Source: Runella slithyformis DSM 19594
GTDB lineage: Bacteria > Bacteroidota > Bacteroidia > Cytophagales > Spirosomataceae
Reading direction: 5' to 3'
Assembly: GCF_000218895.1 (NCBI RefSeq)
Contig: NC_015703.1
Coordinates: 991,501-1,055,500 of the forward strand
DNA: 64,000 bases
A program made the position numbers and the translations under genes. The notes under the pieces are model-generated. The model was given only the letters and a program-made list of their open reading frames with translations, had not been told where the DNA came from and did no database searches. Shown here one piece after another: positions 1 to 8,511 of this stretch; position 1 is the stretch's first letter, and each line of letters starts with the position of its first letter.

Positions 1-73
1 ACATTTTCGATTTAAAATTAAGCACAATAAAGCATTGATGAGTTCCTTTTAATTGGCAAAAATTTAAAATCCA

Positions 74-105
74 TTTTTCCACACCGCAAAAGCCCTCTAT
101 CTTTG
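74..105 (+). promoter_or_regulatory. Candidate Bacteroidota promoter for the flippase-gldH genes
   Basis: TATCTTTG at 98-105 matches the Bacteroidota -7 element TAnnTTTG exactly. A TTTT at 74-77 sits where the -33 TTTG element should be (24 bases between the two T-rich boxes). The start codon follows about 48 bases later. The -33 box is imperfect, so this is a reasonable candidate only. Confidence 0.45.
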
Positions 106-153
106 ATTCTCGATTTATGACGGATTACTTCCCGTCAACTATCAATTTAACGC

Positions 154-1677
154 ATGAGTGTTCTGAAAAAATTAGCCGGTGAAACGGCACTTTATGGGGT
201 AAGCAGTATACTGGGCAGGGTCATTTATTGGTTTTTGGTGCCGCTGCATACCTACGTTTTTCTGCGTCCGGGAGAGCTGTCGTCCAATACTGAACTGTAC
301 AGTTGGGTGGCTCTCTTCAATGTTGTGTACACTTTCGGCATGGAAACGGCCTTTTTTCGTTTTGCCAATCGCTCCCCTCAGCACCGTCAGGAGTATTTTA
401 ACCAAGCCCTTACGGCCATTGCGTTGGTGAGCATCGTTTTTTCGGGGGCCTTAATTGTACTGGCACCGCAAATAAGTCACGCGCTTGATTATCCCGGAGA
501 ATCAGACAACATTGTGTATTTGGCACTCATTGTGGCCATCGACGCCGTCGTAGCCATTCCGTTTGCGCGGTTGCGGTTGGAGAAAAAAGCCCGCCGGTTT
601 GTAAAGATCAAAATCATCAATATCATTATCAATGTCTTACTCAACGTGTTCTTTCTGCTGATCTGCCGGGACATTTCGTTGGGAAAATACCTGCCTTCTT
701 TGCAGCCTTGGGGGGCATTCTTTTACCGCCCCGAGATCGGCCCGGGCTATATTTTTATCGCCAATCTGATAGCCAACGCCTGTTTTCTGTTTTTACTGAG
801 GGATACATTCAAAGGGTTCAAACTAACGTGGAAGGGGCCGATTTTCAATGAAATGTGGGTTTATGCCTATCCTATTCTGATTTTGGGATTGGCCGGCACC
901 ATCAACCAAATGGCCGACCGCTGGTTTTTACGGCATTTATTGCCCGCAGGCTTTTACCCAAACCTAACCTCCGAAGATGCCCTCGGCATTTACGGCAGTT
1001 GTTATAAACTATCGGTTTTTATGTCGTTGGCGGTACAATCCTTTAAATACGCGGCCGACCCGTTCTTTTTCTCGCAGGCTGAAGACAAAAATGCCCCTGA
1101 CCTGTTGGCTTTGGTGATGAAATGGTTTGTCATTGTGTGCGTGGTGCTGTGGGTGGGCGTTAGCCTGAATGTGGATATTATCGGGCATTATATGTTATCA
1201 AAAGCCTACCGGGTCGGTCTGCCCGTGGTGCCTATCCTGTTGTTGGCCAACCTGTTTTTGGGCGTTTATTACAATTTGGCGTTTTGGTTCAAACTCACCG
1301 ATAAGACCCAATTTGGTACGCTTATTACCACCGTTGGCGCGGTTTTGACCGTGGCACTCAATATCCTGCTGATTCCGACCATGGGCTACATGGGCTGCGC
1401 ATGGGCTTTTCTGGCTTCGAGCGTGGTCATGTGCGCCTTATGTTATTGGTTGGGCGAAAAATATTATCCCGTTCCTTACCAACTTGCCTCGGCGCTGGGC
1501 TACATCGGTAGCGCGGCGGTATTGGTGTATTTGTCGTCATGGATCACAATCTCCAACGTGTGGGTATCATTTGCCTATCATTTGACGTTATGCTTACTCT
1601 ACTTTATGGGAATTTTGGTCGTAGAGCGTGATTCCATACCTTTGAAGATTCGTCGAAAAATGAAGATTTTAGGATAA
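154..1677 (+). CDS. Polysaccharide/lipid-linked oligosaccharide flippase (Wzx/MATE-like)
   Basis: A 507-residue integral membrane protein with about 12-14 hydrophobic segments along its whole length and no soluble domain. The start (SVLKKLAGETALYGVSSILG) is the usual opening of Bacteroidota oligosaccharide flippase/Wzx-type proteins of the MOP superfamily, which move undecaprenyl-linked glycans or similar lipids across the inner membrane. Length fits the family. gldH follows 23 bases downstream on the same strand, so the two are probably co-transcribed. The exact substrate cannot be read from the sequence, and no glycan cluster surrounds it here. Confidence 0.85.
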   Translation: MSVLKKLAGETALYGVSSILGRVIYWFLVPLHTYVFLRPGELSSNTELYSWVALFNVVYTFGMETAFFRFANRSPQHRQEYFNQALTAIALVSIVFSGALIVLAPQISHALDYPGESDNIVYLALIVAIDAVVAIPFARLRLEKKARRFVKIKIINIIINVLLNVFFLLICRDISLGKYLPSLQPWGAFFYRPEIGPGYIFIANLIANACFLFLLRDTFKGFKLTWKGPIFNEMWVYAYPILILGLAGTINQMADRWFLRHLLPAGFYPNLTSEDALGIYGSCYKLSVFMSLAVQSFKYAADPFFFSQAEDKNAPDLLALVMKWFVIVCVVLWVGVSLNVDIIGHYMLSKAYRVGLPVVPILLLANLFLGVYYNLAFWFKLTDKTQFGTLITTVGAVLTVALNILLIPTMGYMGCAWAFLASSVVMCALCYWLGEKYYPVPYQLASALGYIGSAAVLVYLSSWITISNVWVSFAYHLTLCLLYFMGILVVERDSIPLKIRRKMKILG

Positions 1678-1700
1678 TTTTTTAACCCGTACCCGACACT

Positions 1701-2210
1701 ATGGATTTGTTTCGCCGCCTTGCCACAAAAACGTCTGCGTATCTACTGCTTTTTTCCCTGTTTCTCCTTGCCGGAAGTTGTGACTCTAATTCCGTCTATA
1801 AAGACCACGAAGACATTGAAGACGGGCAATGGTACCTGAAGAATGAGCCTGTATTTACCTTTGAGATCACCGACACTACGCAAACCTACAACGTGTATTA
1901 TCTGGTGCGTAACAGCATTGCCTATCCTTACTACAACCTCTACGTAAAGCGTTTTTTGCTCAATGACAAAAACAAAATCGTTAACGAAGCGTTGAATGAA
2001 TTGATTTTGATGGACGAAAAAAGCGGCAAGCCCCTGGGCGACGGATTGGGTGACCTGTTTGACCATAAGATAATGGCCCTCAAAAGCTATCGTTTTCCGC
2101 GCAAGGGAAAATATACGTTCAAAATCCGCCAATACATGCGTCAGGATCCGTTGCCGGAGATTCTGAGCATGGGCGTAAGCATAGAAAAAGAAGTTGTTAA
2201 TTCGAAGTAG
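1701..2210 (+). CDS. gldH: Gliding motility lipoprotein GldH
   Basis: A 169-residue protein with a lipoprotein signal: charged N-terminus (MDLFRRLATK), hydrophobic core, and lipobox-like LAGSC with the acylated cysteine at residue 27. The body (YKDHEDIEDGQWYL, then DTTQTYNVYYLVRN and AYPYYNLYVK) matches the GldH family, an inner-membrane or periplasmic lipoprotein needed for Bacteroidota gliding and linked to the type 9 secretion machinery. Length is normal. It lies 23 bases after the flippase gene and before a Lon-substrate-binding gene. The T9SS-sorted protein at 10979-14620 shows that the system has cargo in this genome. Confidence 0.88.
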   Translation: MDLFRRLATKTSAYLLLFSLFLLAGSCDSNSVYKDHEDIEDGQWYLKNEPVFTFEITDTTQTYNVYYLVRNSIAYPYYNLYVKRFLLNDKNKIVNEALNELILMDEKSGKPLGDGLGDLFDHKIMALKSYRFPRKGKYTFKIRQYMRQDPLPEILSMGVSIEKEVVNSK

Positions 2211-2266
2211 CCCGGCATTCAAAAACGCCATAGCTACCCAATACTTCCTACTGAGTACTTATATCT

Positions 2267-2896
2267 ATGGAAAGTTTTCTCCCTTTTTTTCCGTTGAATC
2301 TGGTAGCCTATCCTACTGAGAACCTCCATTTGCATGTTTTTGAGCCGCGCTATCAGCAATTGATCAATGAATGCCTCAACGAACAACGAACCTTTGGGAT
2401 TCCGGCATTCATCAACAACAAACTGCCCGGCTACGGTACGGAGATGAAAGTCGTTACCGTCTCCAAACGCTACGACGACGGCCGTATGGACATCAAAACC
2501 AGGGGATTACGAGCGTTTCGTGTGTTGACATTCAAAAACCCTGTTCCTGAAAAGCTATATTCGGGCGGTAAAGTCACGTTTGTCGAAGAGACGGAATCGC
2601 CCGAAGGCGTGATCTCGGAGCTTTTATTGCAGCTTGACCGCCTGTATACCATTCTTCAAACACGGGTTGATTTTGACAGTAATGTGTACCCCTTTTCGTA
2701 TCAGGTGGCCCATAAAGTAGGACTTTCGCAGGAGGAAGAGTATAAGGTGTTAACCATTGATTCCGAATCCGAGCGCCAGCGTTTTTTGCTGCGCCATCTC
2801 AACAAAGTCATTCCCGTTATGGCTGAAATGGAAAAGACCAAAGAGCGTATCAAATTAAACGGTCACTTCAAAAACCTCGATCCGCTTAATTTTTAA
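2267..2896 (+). CDS. LON peptidase substrate-binding domain protein
   Basis: A 209-residue cytoplasmic protein that consists only of the N-terminal substrate-binding domain of Lon proteases. The start PFFPLNLVAYPTENLHLHVF followed by EPRYQQLI is the typical opening of this domain, and GRMDIKTRGLRAFRVL is its second conserved block. There is no AAA+ or Ser-Lys protease domain, so it cannot degrade proteins by itself. Stand-alone copies are common in Bacteroidota and their role is not settled. It starts 56 bases after gldH and may belong to the same transcript. Confidence 0.85.
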   Translation: MESFLPFFPLNLVAYPTENLHLHVFEPRYQQLINECLNEQRTFGIPAFINNKLPGYGTEMKVVTVSKRYDDGRMDIKTRGLRAFRVLTFKNPVPEKLYSGGKVTFVEETESPEGVISELLLQLDRLYTILQTRVDFDSNVYPFSYQVAHKVGLSQEEEYKVLTIDSESERQRFLLRHLNKVIPVMAEMEKTKERIKLNGHFKNLDPLNF

Positions 2897-2940
2897 GTAT
2901 TGAGTAGTTAGTAGCAGAGTATTGAGTAGTTAGACTCTGC
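2896..2940 (+). repeat. 16-bp direct repeat and small stem-loop between convergent genes
   Basis: AGTATTGAGTAGTTAG occurs twice, at 2896-2911 and 2918-2933, a 22-base period. GCAGAGT (2914-2920) and ACTCTGC (2934-2940) form a 7-bp stem across the second copy. There is no clear T-run, so terminator activity is uncertain. Downstream, 3029-3052 carries CTCCGT...ACGGAG around CACAAAGACACGG, which resembles a decayed copy of the palindromic repeat found at 10.2 and 10.7 kb. Confidence 0.5.
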
Positions 2941-3079
2941 ATAATTATCTATTTATCAAAAACTTGAAGAAGTTCACTGGTTCAGGCTAATCACAGCTCG
3001 GGCGGACCCGTCGCTACCCCTCCGTATATTTCTCACAAAGACACGGAGTTTTCACCTTACCCGACTTTGCGCGGTTGAA

Positions 3080-3553
3080 TCAATACGCTGTTTTATCCTG
3101 CTTATGCTGCCAATCCTCAAACACTTTCAGGGCTTCGTGGCGCAGGCAGCATTCCAGCGGAAGTCGGCGCTCTGCTTTGGGGGTTTCCAGCTCCCGATAA
3201 ATGAACGCATCGTCAAAATGCGCATCGGCGGCATCTTCTTTGGTACAGGCATAATAAATTTTACTGATCCCTGCCCAGTAGATCGCTCCCAAACACATGG
3301 GGCATGGCTCACATGAGGTATAAATGATGCAATTTTCCAGTCGAACCACGCCTTCTTTTTGGCACGCTACCCGAATCGCCGTGACTTCAGCGTGGGCGGT
3401 CGGGTCGTTGGTGGACGTGACCTGATTGCAGCCTTCGGCTACTAATTCTCCCTCGCGAACAATCACCGCCCCGAAAGGCCCGCCTTTGCCGCTTTCCATT
3501 CCTGCGCGCGCCACTTCAATGGCCCGGCGCATCCATTCATGATGTTCGTTCAT
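3080..3553 (-). CDS. guaD: Guanine deaminase (cytidine/dCMP deaminase superfamily)
   Basis: A 157-residue zinc deaminase. The zinc site is H54-A-E56 and P83-C84-x-x-C87 (within CEPCPMC); E56 is the proton shuttle. The segment after the motif (YYACTKEDAADAHFDDAFIYREL) is like that of Bacillus-type guanine deaminase GuaD, which turns guanine into xanthine in purine breakdown; tRNA adenosine deaminase (TadA) differs here. Its start lies 6 bases after the stop of the flavin oxidoreductase gene, so the two are probably one operon. Substrate is inferred from sequence likeness; another purine or pterin is possible. Confidence 0.78.
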   Translation of the reverse strand: MNEHHEWMRRAIEVARAGMESGKGGPFGAVIVREGELVAEGCNQVTSTNDPTAHAEVTAIRVACQKEGVVRLENCIIYTSCEPCPMCLGAIYWAGISKIYYACTKEDAADAHFDDAFIYRELETPKAERRLPLECCLRHEALKVFEDWQHKQDKTAY

Positions 3554-3559
3554 TCGTAT

Positions 3560-4753
3560 CTACCTCATTCTGAATAATTCTTCCAGGTCGCGTTTCCCGC
3601 TGATGACTTCAGCGGCCAATTCGCCCAAGGCCGGGCCGTGTTTGAACCCGTGCCCGGAGCCTCCGCCCAAAAACCAGCAATTGTCCGCTTCGGGGTGCGT
3701 ATCCAAAATAAAATTGCCATCGGGCGAATTTTCGTACGGACACACACGGCTTTCGACCAACGGTGCCTGCTGTAAGGCAGGAAAGCGGTGTGCCATAAAC
3801 GCCCGGGCTTTGGCCAATACCGTTTCATTAAAAATCCGTTCCCCGGCGGTAGGGTCAAACGATTCGCCCCGTTTATCCACACCTATCTTGAATCCCCGAT
3901 AGGCGTTGCCCGGAATACCGTAATAAAAATCCTCGCCATCTAAGTCGATCCAGGCGGGCATAGCGTCAAAAAGATGGGTATATTCGGGCGGGACGCCCAA
4001 ATAATAGGCCTCCTGTTTGGTGCAGGTAATGATATCACCCAAGAGAGCGGGAAATAATTTCCCCAGCCACGGCCCGCACGCAAATACGTACGCATCGGCT
4101 TTAAACTCTGTTGCGTCGGAAAGGGTCAGGGATTCGAGCCGGCCATTTACCAACGCATTGGGTTTGGCCCATTTTGTCAGGTACGTTCCACCGCCCCGCA
4201 CAAACACTTCATTGACCGCCTGACAGCTTTCGCGGGCTTTGAGATAACCGCCATACGGATCCAGTACCAGATGGTGCAGGTCATTGGTATTGATATGAGG
4301 GTAACGGGTAACGGCTTCTTTGGGTGTGAGGTACATATATTCCATGCCATGCTTTTTCATGAACGGCTGTGTAGCCTCGATCATTTCGGGAGCCTCTTCG
4401 TAGCAGAACCAGAGCACACCCGAATTGAAAAACAACGGTTTGTTCCAGCGCTGCTGCTGTTCTCGCCATAGCTCAATGGCACGCACGTTGAGGTTAAAGT
4501 AGGTTTCGTTGGCTCCGTAGGTAGAGCGGATCACACGTGTTTCATCACCCGAGCTGGCGCGGGAATTGCCGGGACCCCACGCGTCAATCAACGTAACGCG
4601 AAAACCGGACCAAAGCAGCCACAGGGCCGTCCAACCGCCAAAAGCGCCCGCCCCCACCACCGCAATGTGGGAGCCGGTATCCAACAAAGGGCCTCGGCGG
4701 GCAGGCCTGTTTTCCTGAATGAGCTTAGGAGCAAAAGTCGGCTGTGTCGACAT
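3560..4753 (-). CDS. FAD-dependent amine/amino-acid oxidase (sarcosine oxidase / N-methyltryptophan oxidase-like)
   Basis: A 397-residue flavoenzyme of the DAO family. The dinucleotide-binding motif is VVGAGAFGG (about residues 32-40), followed by SRASSGDETRVIRSTYG, the pattern of monomeric sarcosine and N-methyltryptophan oxidases. C338 in RVCPYENSPDGNF lines up with the cysteine that binds FAD covalently in those enzymes, and GGGSGHGFKHGPALGE closes the FAD site. The enzyme should oxidise a secondary or primary amine with oxygen. The first 28 residues are an extra N-terminal stretch. It is the first gene of a two-gene operon with the guanine deaminase. The substrate is unknown. Confidence 0.8.
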   Translation of the reverse strand: MSTQPTFAPKLIQENRPARRGPLLDTGSHIAVVGAGAFGGWTALWLLWSGFRVTLIDAWGPGNSRASSGDETRVIRSTYGANETYFNLNVRAIELWREQQQRWNKPLFFNSGVLWFCYEEAPEMIEATQPFMKKHGMEYMYLTPKEAVTRYPHINTNDLHHLVLDPYGGYLKARESCQAVNEVFVRGGGTYLTKWAKPNALVNGRLESLTLSDATEFKADAYVFACGPWLGKLFPALLGDIITCTKQEAYYLGVPPEYTHLFDAMPAWIDLDGEDFYYGIPGNAYRGFKIGVDKRGESFDPTAGERIFNETVLAKARAFMAHRFPALQQAPLVESRVCPYENSPDGNFILDTHPEADNCWFLGGGSGHGFKHGPALGELAAEVISGKRDLEELFRMR

Positions 4754-4838
4754 AAAAGGCTAAAAAAAGGTTAAGAAATACAAATGTATTAAAATTGATA
4801 GCCAAAAACCTTGCACCCTTCTTATCTTCGCGTCACCA

Positions 4839-6068
4839 ATGAGAATTTTACTGATACATCAATATTTTCTGGAAGATAACGACGGCGGCGGTTCACGATG
4901 GAATGAAATGAGCCGTTTTTGGCAGGCAGCAGGTCATGAAGTGACCGTCATTGCCGGCATGGTGCATTATATGGGCCACCGTCCGGACAAATACAAGGGT
5001 CGTTATTTCTTACGCGAAACCAACCGGGACGGCGTGCAGGTTATTCGCTGCCACGTGTCCGAATCCTACAATAAAAGCTTCGTAGGCCGCCTGTGGGCGT
5101 ATTTTTCCTTTACGTTTTCGGGTATTTGGGGCGGTCTTCGGTACGCCGGGGGCCGCTACGACGTCATTGTGGTCACCTCTCCTCCCCTCTTTGTGGGTAT
5201 TACGGCCTATGTTCTTTCGATCTTCAAACGGACCCCATTCGTATTTGAGATACGTGACCTCTGGCCCGAATCGGCCATTGATACGGGCGTGCTCACAAGC
5301 GGTATTTTGATCAGATTCGCTTATTGGTTTGAGAAATTCATCTACCGCAAAGCCACTTTGATCAACGTTCTGACGCCCGCTTTCCGCGAAAAATTACTGA
5401 CCCAAAAAGGCATCCCTGACCATAAGATCATCTTTATTCCCAACGCCGCCGATTTTTCCCTTTCGGATGAACTGCTGACAGGTTTTGACGTGGCACAATT
5501 CAAGAAAAAGCAGGATTTAGACGGAAAATTTGTCGTAACCTACGTGGGAGCGCACGGCGTGGCCAATCATTTGGTGCAGGTATTGGATACGGCCGAACTG
5601 CTCAAAGACACCAACGTTCTTTTTTTGCTCATCGGCGACGGCATGATGAAAAAAGACCTCGTGGCGGAATCGCAGCGGCGCGGGCTGTCGAATGTCCGTT
5701 TTATCAACGCTGTTCCCAAAAAAGACGTATTCCATTACATTCTGGCGTCGGATGTCGGCGCGTCGGTGCTCAAAAAAGTGGATACGTTCAAAACCGTCTA
5801 TTCCAACAAAACATTTGACTACATGGCCTGTCAAAAGCCCATTTTGATGGCTATCGACGGAGTATCTCGCCAATTGGTCGAAGAAGCTCAGGCGGGGGTC
5901 TATGTGGAGCCGGAAAACCCGTCTGATTTTGCCAACAAAATCCGTATGTATCTGGAGAATCCCGATCTGGGGAAGCAACATGGGCAAAATGGTTATCGCT
6001 ACGCCAAAGAAAATTTTGACCGAGCCGTGTTGGCCGACGCGTATTTGGGGTATTTATCTCGGGTCTAA
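4839..6068 (+). CDS. Glycosyltransferase family 4 (WbuB-like)
   Basis: A 409-residue GT-B fold enzyme. The acceptor half starts with MRILLIHQYFLEDNDGGGSRWNEM and a GHEVTVIAG strand. The donor half contains FVVTYVGAHG (about residue 230), LLIGDGMMKKDL, NVRFINAVPKKDV, and the nucleotide-sugar loop NKTFDYMACQKPILMA. These are typical of GT4 enzymes such as WbuB that add N-acetylated sugars during O-antigen or capsule synthesis. It acts on the cytoplasmic side of the inner membrane. It is followed by a thioesterase and a GT2 gene rather than a full glycan cluster, so the product is not known. Confidence 0.85.
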   Translation: MRILLIHQYFLEDNDGGGSRWNEMSRFWQAAGHEVTVIAGMVHYMGHRPDKYKGRYFLRETNRDGVQVIRCHVSESYNKSFVGRLWAYFSFTFSGIWGGLRYAGGRYDVIVVTSPPLFVGITAYVLSIFKRTPFVFEIRDLWPESAIDTGVLTSGILIRFAYWFEKFIYRKATLINVLTPAFREKLLTQKGIPDHKIIFIPNAADFSLSDELLTGFDVAQFKKKQDLDGKFVVTYVGAHGVANHLVQVLDTAELLKDTNVLFLLIGDGMMKKDLVAESQRRGLSNVRFINAVPKKDVFHYILASDVGASVLKKVDTFKTVYSNKTFDYMACQKPILMAIDGVSRQLVEEAQAGVYVEPENPSDFANKIRMYLENPDLGKQHGQNGYRYAKENFDRAVLADAYLGYLSRV

Positions 6069-6072
6069 TGCC

Positions 6073-6080
6073 TATATTTG
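6073..6080 (+). promoter_or_regulatory. Possible -7 element upstream of the thioesterase gene
   Basis: TATATTTG matches TAnnTTTG and lies 31 bases before the start codon of the thioesterase gene. No TTTG box is present at the right spacing; the nearest, 6044-6047, is about 5 bases too far. Weak support. Confidence 0.3.
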
Positions 6081-6111
6081 CGCCCCAATTCTCTGAAAAT
6101 CAAGAAAAAAA

Positions 6112-6561
6112 ATGAGCACTGAAAACAATCCGAGATTAGACTTTCTTCGTACACAAATAGGCAATAATTTAATTCAAAGCCCGTCGCCGTTGGGTCGTTG
6201 GCTCAACGGTACGCTAAAAGATGTTCAAAACGGTGCCATGACGGTAGAAGTCACCGTTCGCCAAGACATGACCAACCCCCTTGGTACGCTGCACGGCGGA
6301 GCTGCCGCTGCCATCATGGACGACCTCGTAGGCATGATGGTCTTTGGAATGGGCCGTGAATACGGTTATACGTCGGTCAACCTTAATTGTGATTTTTTGA
6401 ACGCAGCACGCATCGGCGATGTTCTTACCGCGTACGCTTACGTGGTTCGTGCGGGCAAAAACGTCATTCATTGCGAAGCCAGAATCAACAATTCAGAAGG
6501 TAAAATAGTAGCCAAATGCAGCACCAACATGATCCAAACGGGCGTTAAGCTTCCGTTCTGA
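6112..6561 (+). CDS. PaaI-family hotdog-fold thioesterase
   Basis: A 149-residue hotdog-fold protein. NPLGTLHGGAAAAIMDDL carries the family's HGG motif on the central helix, and the catalytic acidic residue of this family is expected in MDD. The second half (NLNCDFLNAARIGDVLTAYAYVVRAGKNV) is the usual strand pattern. Such enzymes hydrolyse small aromatic or aliphatic acyl-CoA thioesters in the cytoplasm. It lies 43 bases after a glycosyltransferase and 37 bases before a GT2 gene on the same strand. No phenylacetate genes are nearby, so the physiological substrate is open. Confidence 0.85.
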   Translation: MSTENNPRLDFLRTQIGNNLIQSPSPLGRWLNGTLKDVQNGAMTVEVTVRQDMTNPLGTLHGGAAAAIMDDLVGMMVFGMGREYGYTSVNLNCDFLNAARIGDVLTAYAYVVRAGKNVIHCEARINNSEGKIVAKCSTNMIQTGVKLPF

Positions 6562-6598
6562 TTATAGATTTGAGCAGATGGTCAGCGGTTAGATTTTT

Positions 6599-8062
6599 AT
6601 GGAGGTTATTGTTATCATAGCATACCTGATTCCTACACTCATTCTGTTTTCGTACAGTTGTGCGCAATTGAGTTTGGTGTGGAAGTATTGGAAAAAAAGG
6701 AGGAAAGAAAACAAAAATCCATCCCCTAACATCATAAATCTGCCTTCCAAACTCCCTCTCGTTACGATTCAGCTTCCCATCTACAATGAGCTTTACGTGG
6801 TAGAACGACTCATCGAAGCCGTTTGTCGATTTGACTACCCGCAAAATCGCCTCGAAATTCAGGTACTGGATGACTCCACCGACGAAACGGTGGAGATCAT
6901 TGCCCGAAACGTACAGTTCTACCAAGCGCAGGGTTTTGACATCCGGCACATTCGACGTACTCATCGTGAGGGCTTCAAGGCCGGCGCGTTGGCCTACGGA
7001 CTGACCTTGGCCAAGGGCGAATTCATCGCCATTTTTGACGCTGATTTTGTTCCCAACCCTGATTTTTTAACCCAAACCCTTCCTCATTTCAGCAATGTAC
7101 AGGTGGGGGTTGTCCAAACCCGCTGGGTGCATCTCAACGAGTCTTACTCACTCATCACGCTTTTACAGGCCTTTGGGCTTGACGGTCACTTTATTGTTGA
7201 ACAGGGCGGCCGCAATGCCGGCGGGCATTTCATCAACTTCAACGGTACCGCCGGTATCTGGCGTAAAACCTGCATTCATGACGCCGGCGGCTGGTCGGCC
7301 GATACGCTGACCGAAGACCTCGACCTGAGCTATCGCGCACAACTACGGGGCTGGCAGTTTGTGTACCTCGAAAATGTCGCCACCCCCGCCGAACTGCCCG
7401 CTACCATGCCTGCCCTCAAATCGCAGCAATACCGGTGGATGAAAGGGGCCGCCGAATGCGCACGCAAGAACCTGACGAAGGTAGTACACAGCCCAACGGT
7501 CAGGATTTCGACCAAGATTTACGGAGTATTTCACCTGCTCAACAGCGGCGTTTTTTTGGCGGTGTTTATCATGGCACTGGCGAGCGTACCAATCCTGGTC
7601 ATCACGGTCTTTGAACCGAAATACAATTACCTTTTCGGCATTTTCAGCATATTTCAATTGAGTTTTCTGATGCTTTTGGCCTTTTACGGCACCACGCATT
7701 ATCGGCACAAGACCTTCGGACAGTTTGTGTGGCAGCTTCCCTTCTTTCTTACGGTGATCATGGGCTTATCGCTGCACAATGCCATCGCCGCCGCAGAAGG
7801 CTATCTGGGCAAAAAAACTCCGTTTGTGCGAACCCCGAAGTGGGGCATCGTGCAGTCAAAGGATGGTTGGCAACGTAAAAATTACCTCGTCAAAAGTCTC
7901 AATTGGCTGACCATTGCCGAAATACTGCTGGCCGCTTATTTCGCCGCGGCCGTGGGTTTGGGACTCTATTGGCATTCCTACCAAATGACAGTACTTCATG
8001 CCATGCTGGCGCTTGGCTTCGGCTTCGTCAGCTTTTATTCGGTCAAACATTCCCTCTCCTAA
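6599..8062 (+). CDS. Membrane glycosyltransferase family 2 (cellulose synthase-like / glucosyl-glycan synthase)
   Basis: A 487-residue membrane-anchored GT2. After one N-terminal membrane helix the GT-A domain shows the processive signature: D91-D92, DAD 147-149, TED 238-240 and Q276-Q-Y-R-W280. Four or five membrane helices follow from about residue 300 to the end. This D,D,D,Q(Q/R)xRW layout is shared by cellulose-synthase-like, glucomannan and bacterial ceramide glucosyltransferase-type enzymes. No PilZ domain or bcs partner genes are present, so cellulose synthesis is not indicated. The ceramide-type reading is of interest because a sphingolipid locus lies 46 kb downstream, but this link is speculative. 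Confidence 0.82.
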   Translation: MEVIVIIAYLIPTLILFSYSCAQLSLVWKYWKKRRKENKNPSPNIINLPSKLPLVTIQLPIYNELYVVERLIEAVCRFDYPQNRLEIQVLDDSTDETVEIIARNVQFYQAQGFDIRHIRRTHREGFKAGALAYGLTLAKGEFIAIFDADFVPNPDFLTQTLPHFSNVQVGVVQTRWVHLNESYSLITLLQAFGLDGHFIVEQGGRNAGGHFINFNGTAGIWRKTCIHDAGGWSADTLTEDLDLSYRAQLRGWQFVYLENVATPAELPATMPALKSQQYRWMKGAAECARKNLTKVVHSPTVRISTKIYGVFHLLNSGVFLAVFIMALASVPILVITVFEPKYNYLFGIFSIFQLSFLMLLAFYGTTHYRHKTFGQFVWQLPFFLTVIMGLSLHNAIAAAEGYLGKKTPFVRTPKWGIVQSKDGWQRKNYLVKSLNWLTIAEILLAAYFAAAVGLGLYWHSYQMTVLHAMLALGFGFVSFYSVKHSLS

Positions 8063-8106
8063 ACTTTCCCAACGTTTATGACGGCCGACCCCACTCCACA
8101 GGACAT

Positions 8107-8133
8107 AACAAAAAACCCCGCTGCAGCGGGGTT
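8107..8133 (-). terminator. Intrinsic terminator of rpmB
   Basis: Perfect 20-base palindrome AACCCCGC-TGCA-GCGGGGTT at 8114-8133. On the minus strand it runs into TTTTTTGTT, giving a good intrinsic terminator for rpmB. The plus-strand flank is less T-rich, so it probably works mainly for the minus strand between the convergent GT2 and rpmB genes. Confidence 0.8.
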
Positions 8134-8167
8134 AATGTCTTTTGCAAAAGAGTGATTATCGGGTAAA

Positions 8168-8392
8168 TTACAACGCTCCGACTTCTTTCAAAACAGCTTC
8201 GATACCTTTTTTATTGATCGTGCGAATTGCTGAAGTAGCCAATTTAATTTCTACCCACTCATTCAAAGAAGGTACAAAAAACTTCTTTGTCTGCAAGTTT
8301 GGATAGAATTTACGCTTGGTTCTATTGTTAGCGTGCGATACGTTATTACCAACTCGTGTTCTTTTGCCCGTAATTTCACAAACTCTGGCCAT
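8168..8392 (-). CDS. rpmB: 50S ribosomal protein bL28
   Basis: A 74-residue ribosomal protein that starts MARVCEITGKRTRVGNNVSH and contains NNRTKRKFYPNLQ, the conserved bL28 core. The longer reading frame extends 20 codons upstream, but that part has no family match and overlaps the candidate promoter, so the ATG at 8392 is the start. bL28 is part of the large ribosomal subunit. rpmG, often next to rpmB, is not adjacent here. An intrinsic terminator follows the gene. Confidence 0.95.
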   Translation of the reverse strand: MARVCEITGKRTRVGNNVSHANNRTKRKFYPNLQTKKFFVPSLNEWVEIKLATSAIRTINKKGIEAVLKEVGAL

Positions 8393-8421
8393 GACGATTG
8401 ATTTAATTTCAGAATGAGGCG

Positions 8422-8453
8422 CAAAGGTCGTAATTTTTCCGACAACTGCCAAA
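8422..8453 (-). promoter_or_regulatory. Candidate promoter of rpmB
   Basis: On the minus strand TTTG (8453-8450) and CTTTG (8426-8422) are separated by the 23-25 bases typical of Bacteroidota -33/-7 boxes (24 here). The TA of TAnnTTTG is replaced by GA, so the match is partial. The bL28 start codon lies 29 bases downstream. Confidence 0.4.
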
Positions 8454-8511
8454 TCTTTATCAAAAAAAGGCCTCGCAAAAAAAGGCAGGATCGTTATTGA
8501 AAGTCAGACCC

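Noticed and set aside
1743-2231. 162-codon minus-strand open frame over gldH
   Set aside because: Shadow of gldH; the plus-strand product has a lipoprotein signal and clear GldH features.
6599-8062. Cellulose synthase (BcsA)
   Set aside because: The GT2 motifs fit, but the protein lacks PilZ and there are no bcs partner genes; only a cellulose-synthase-like call is justified.
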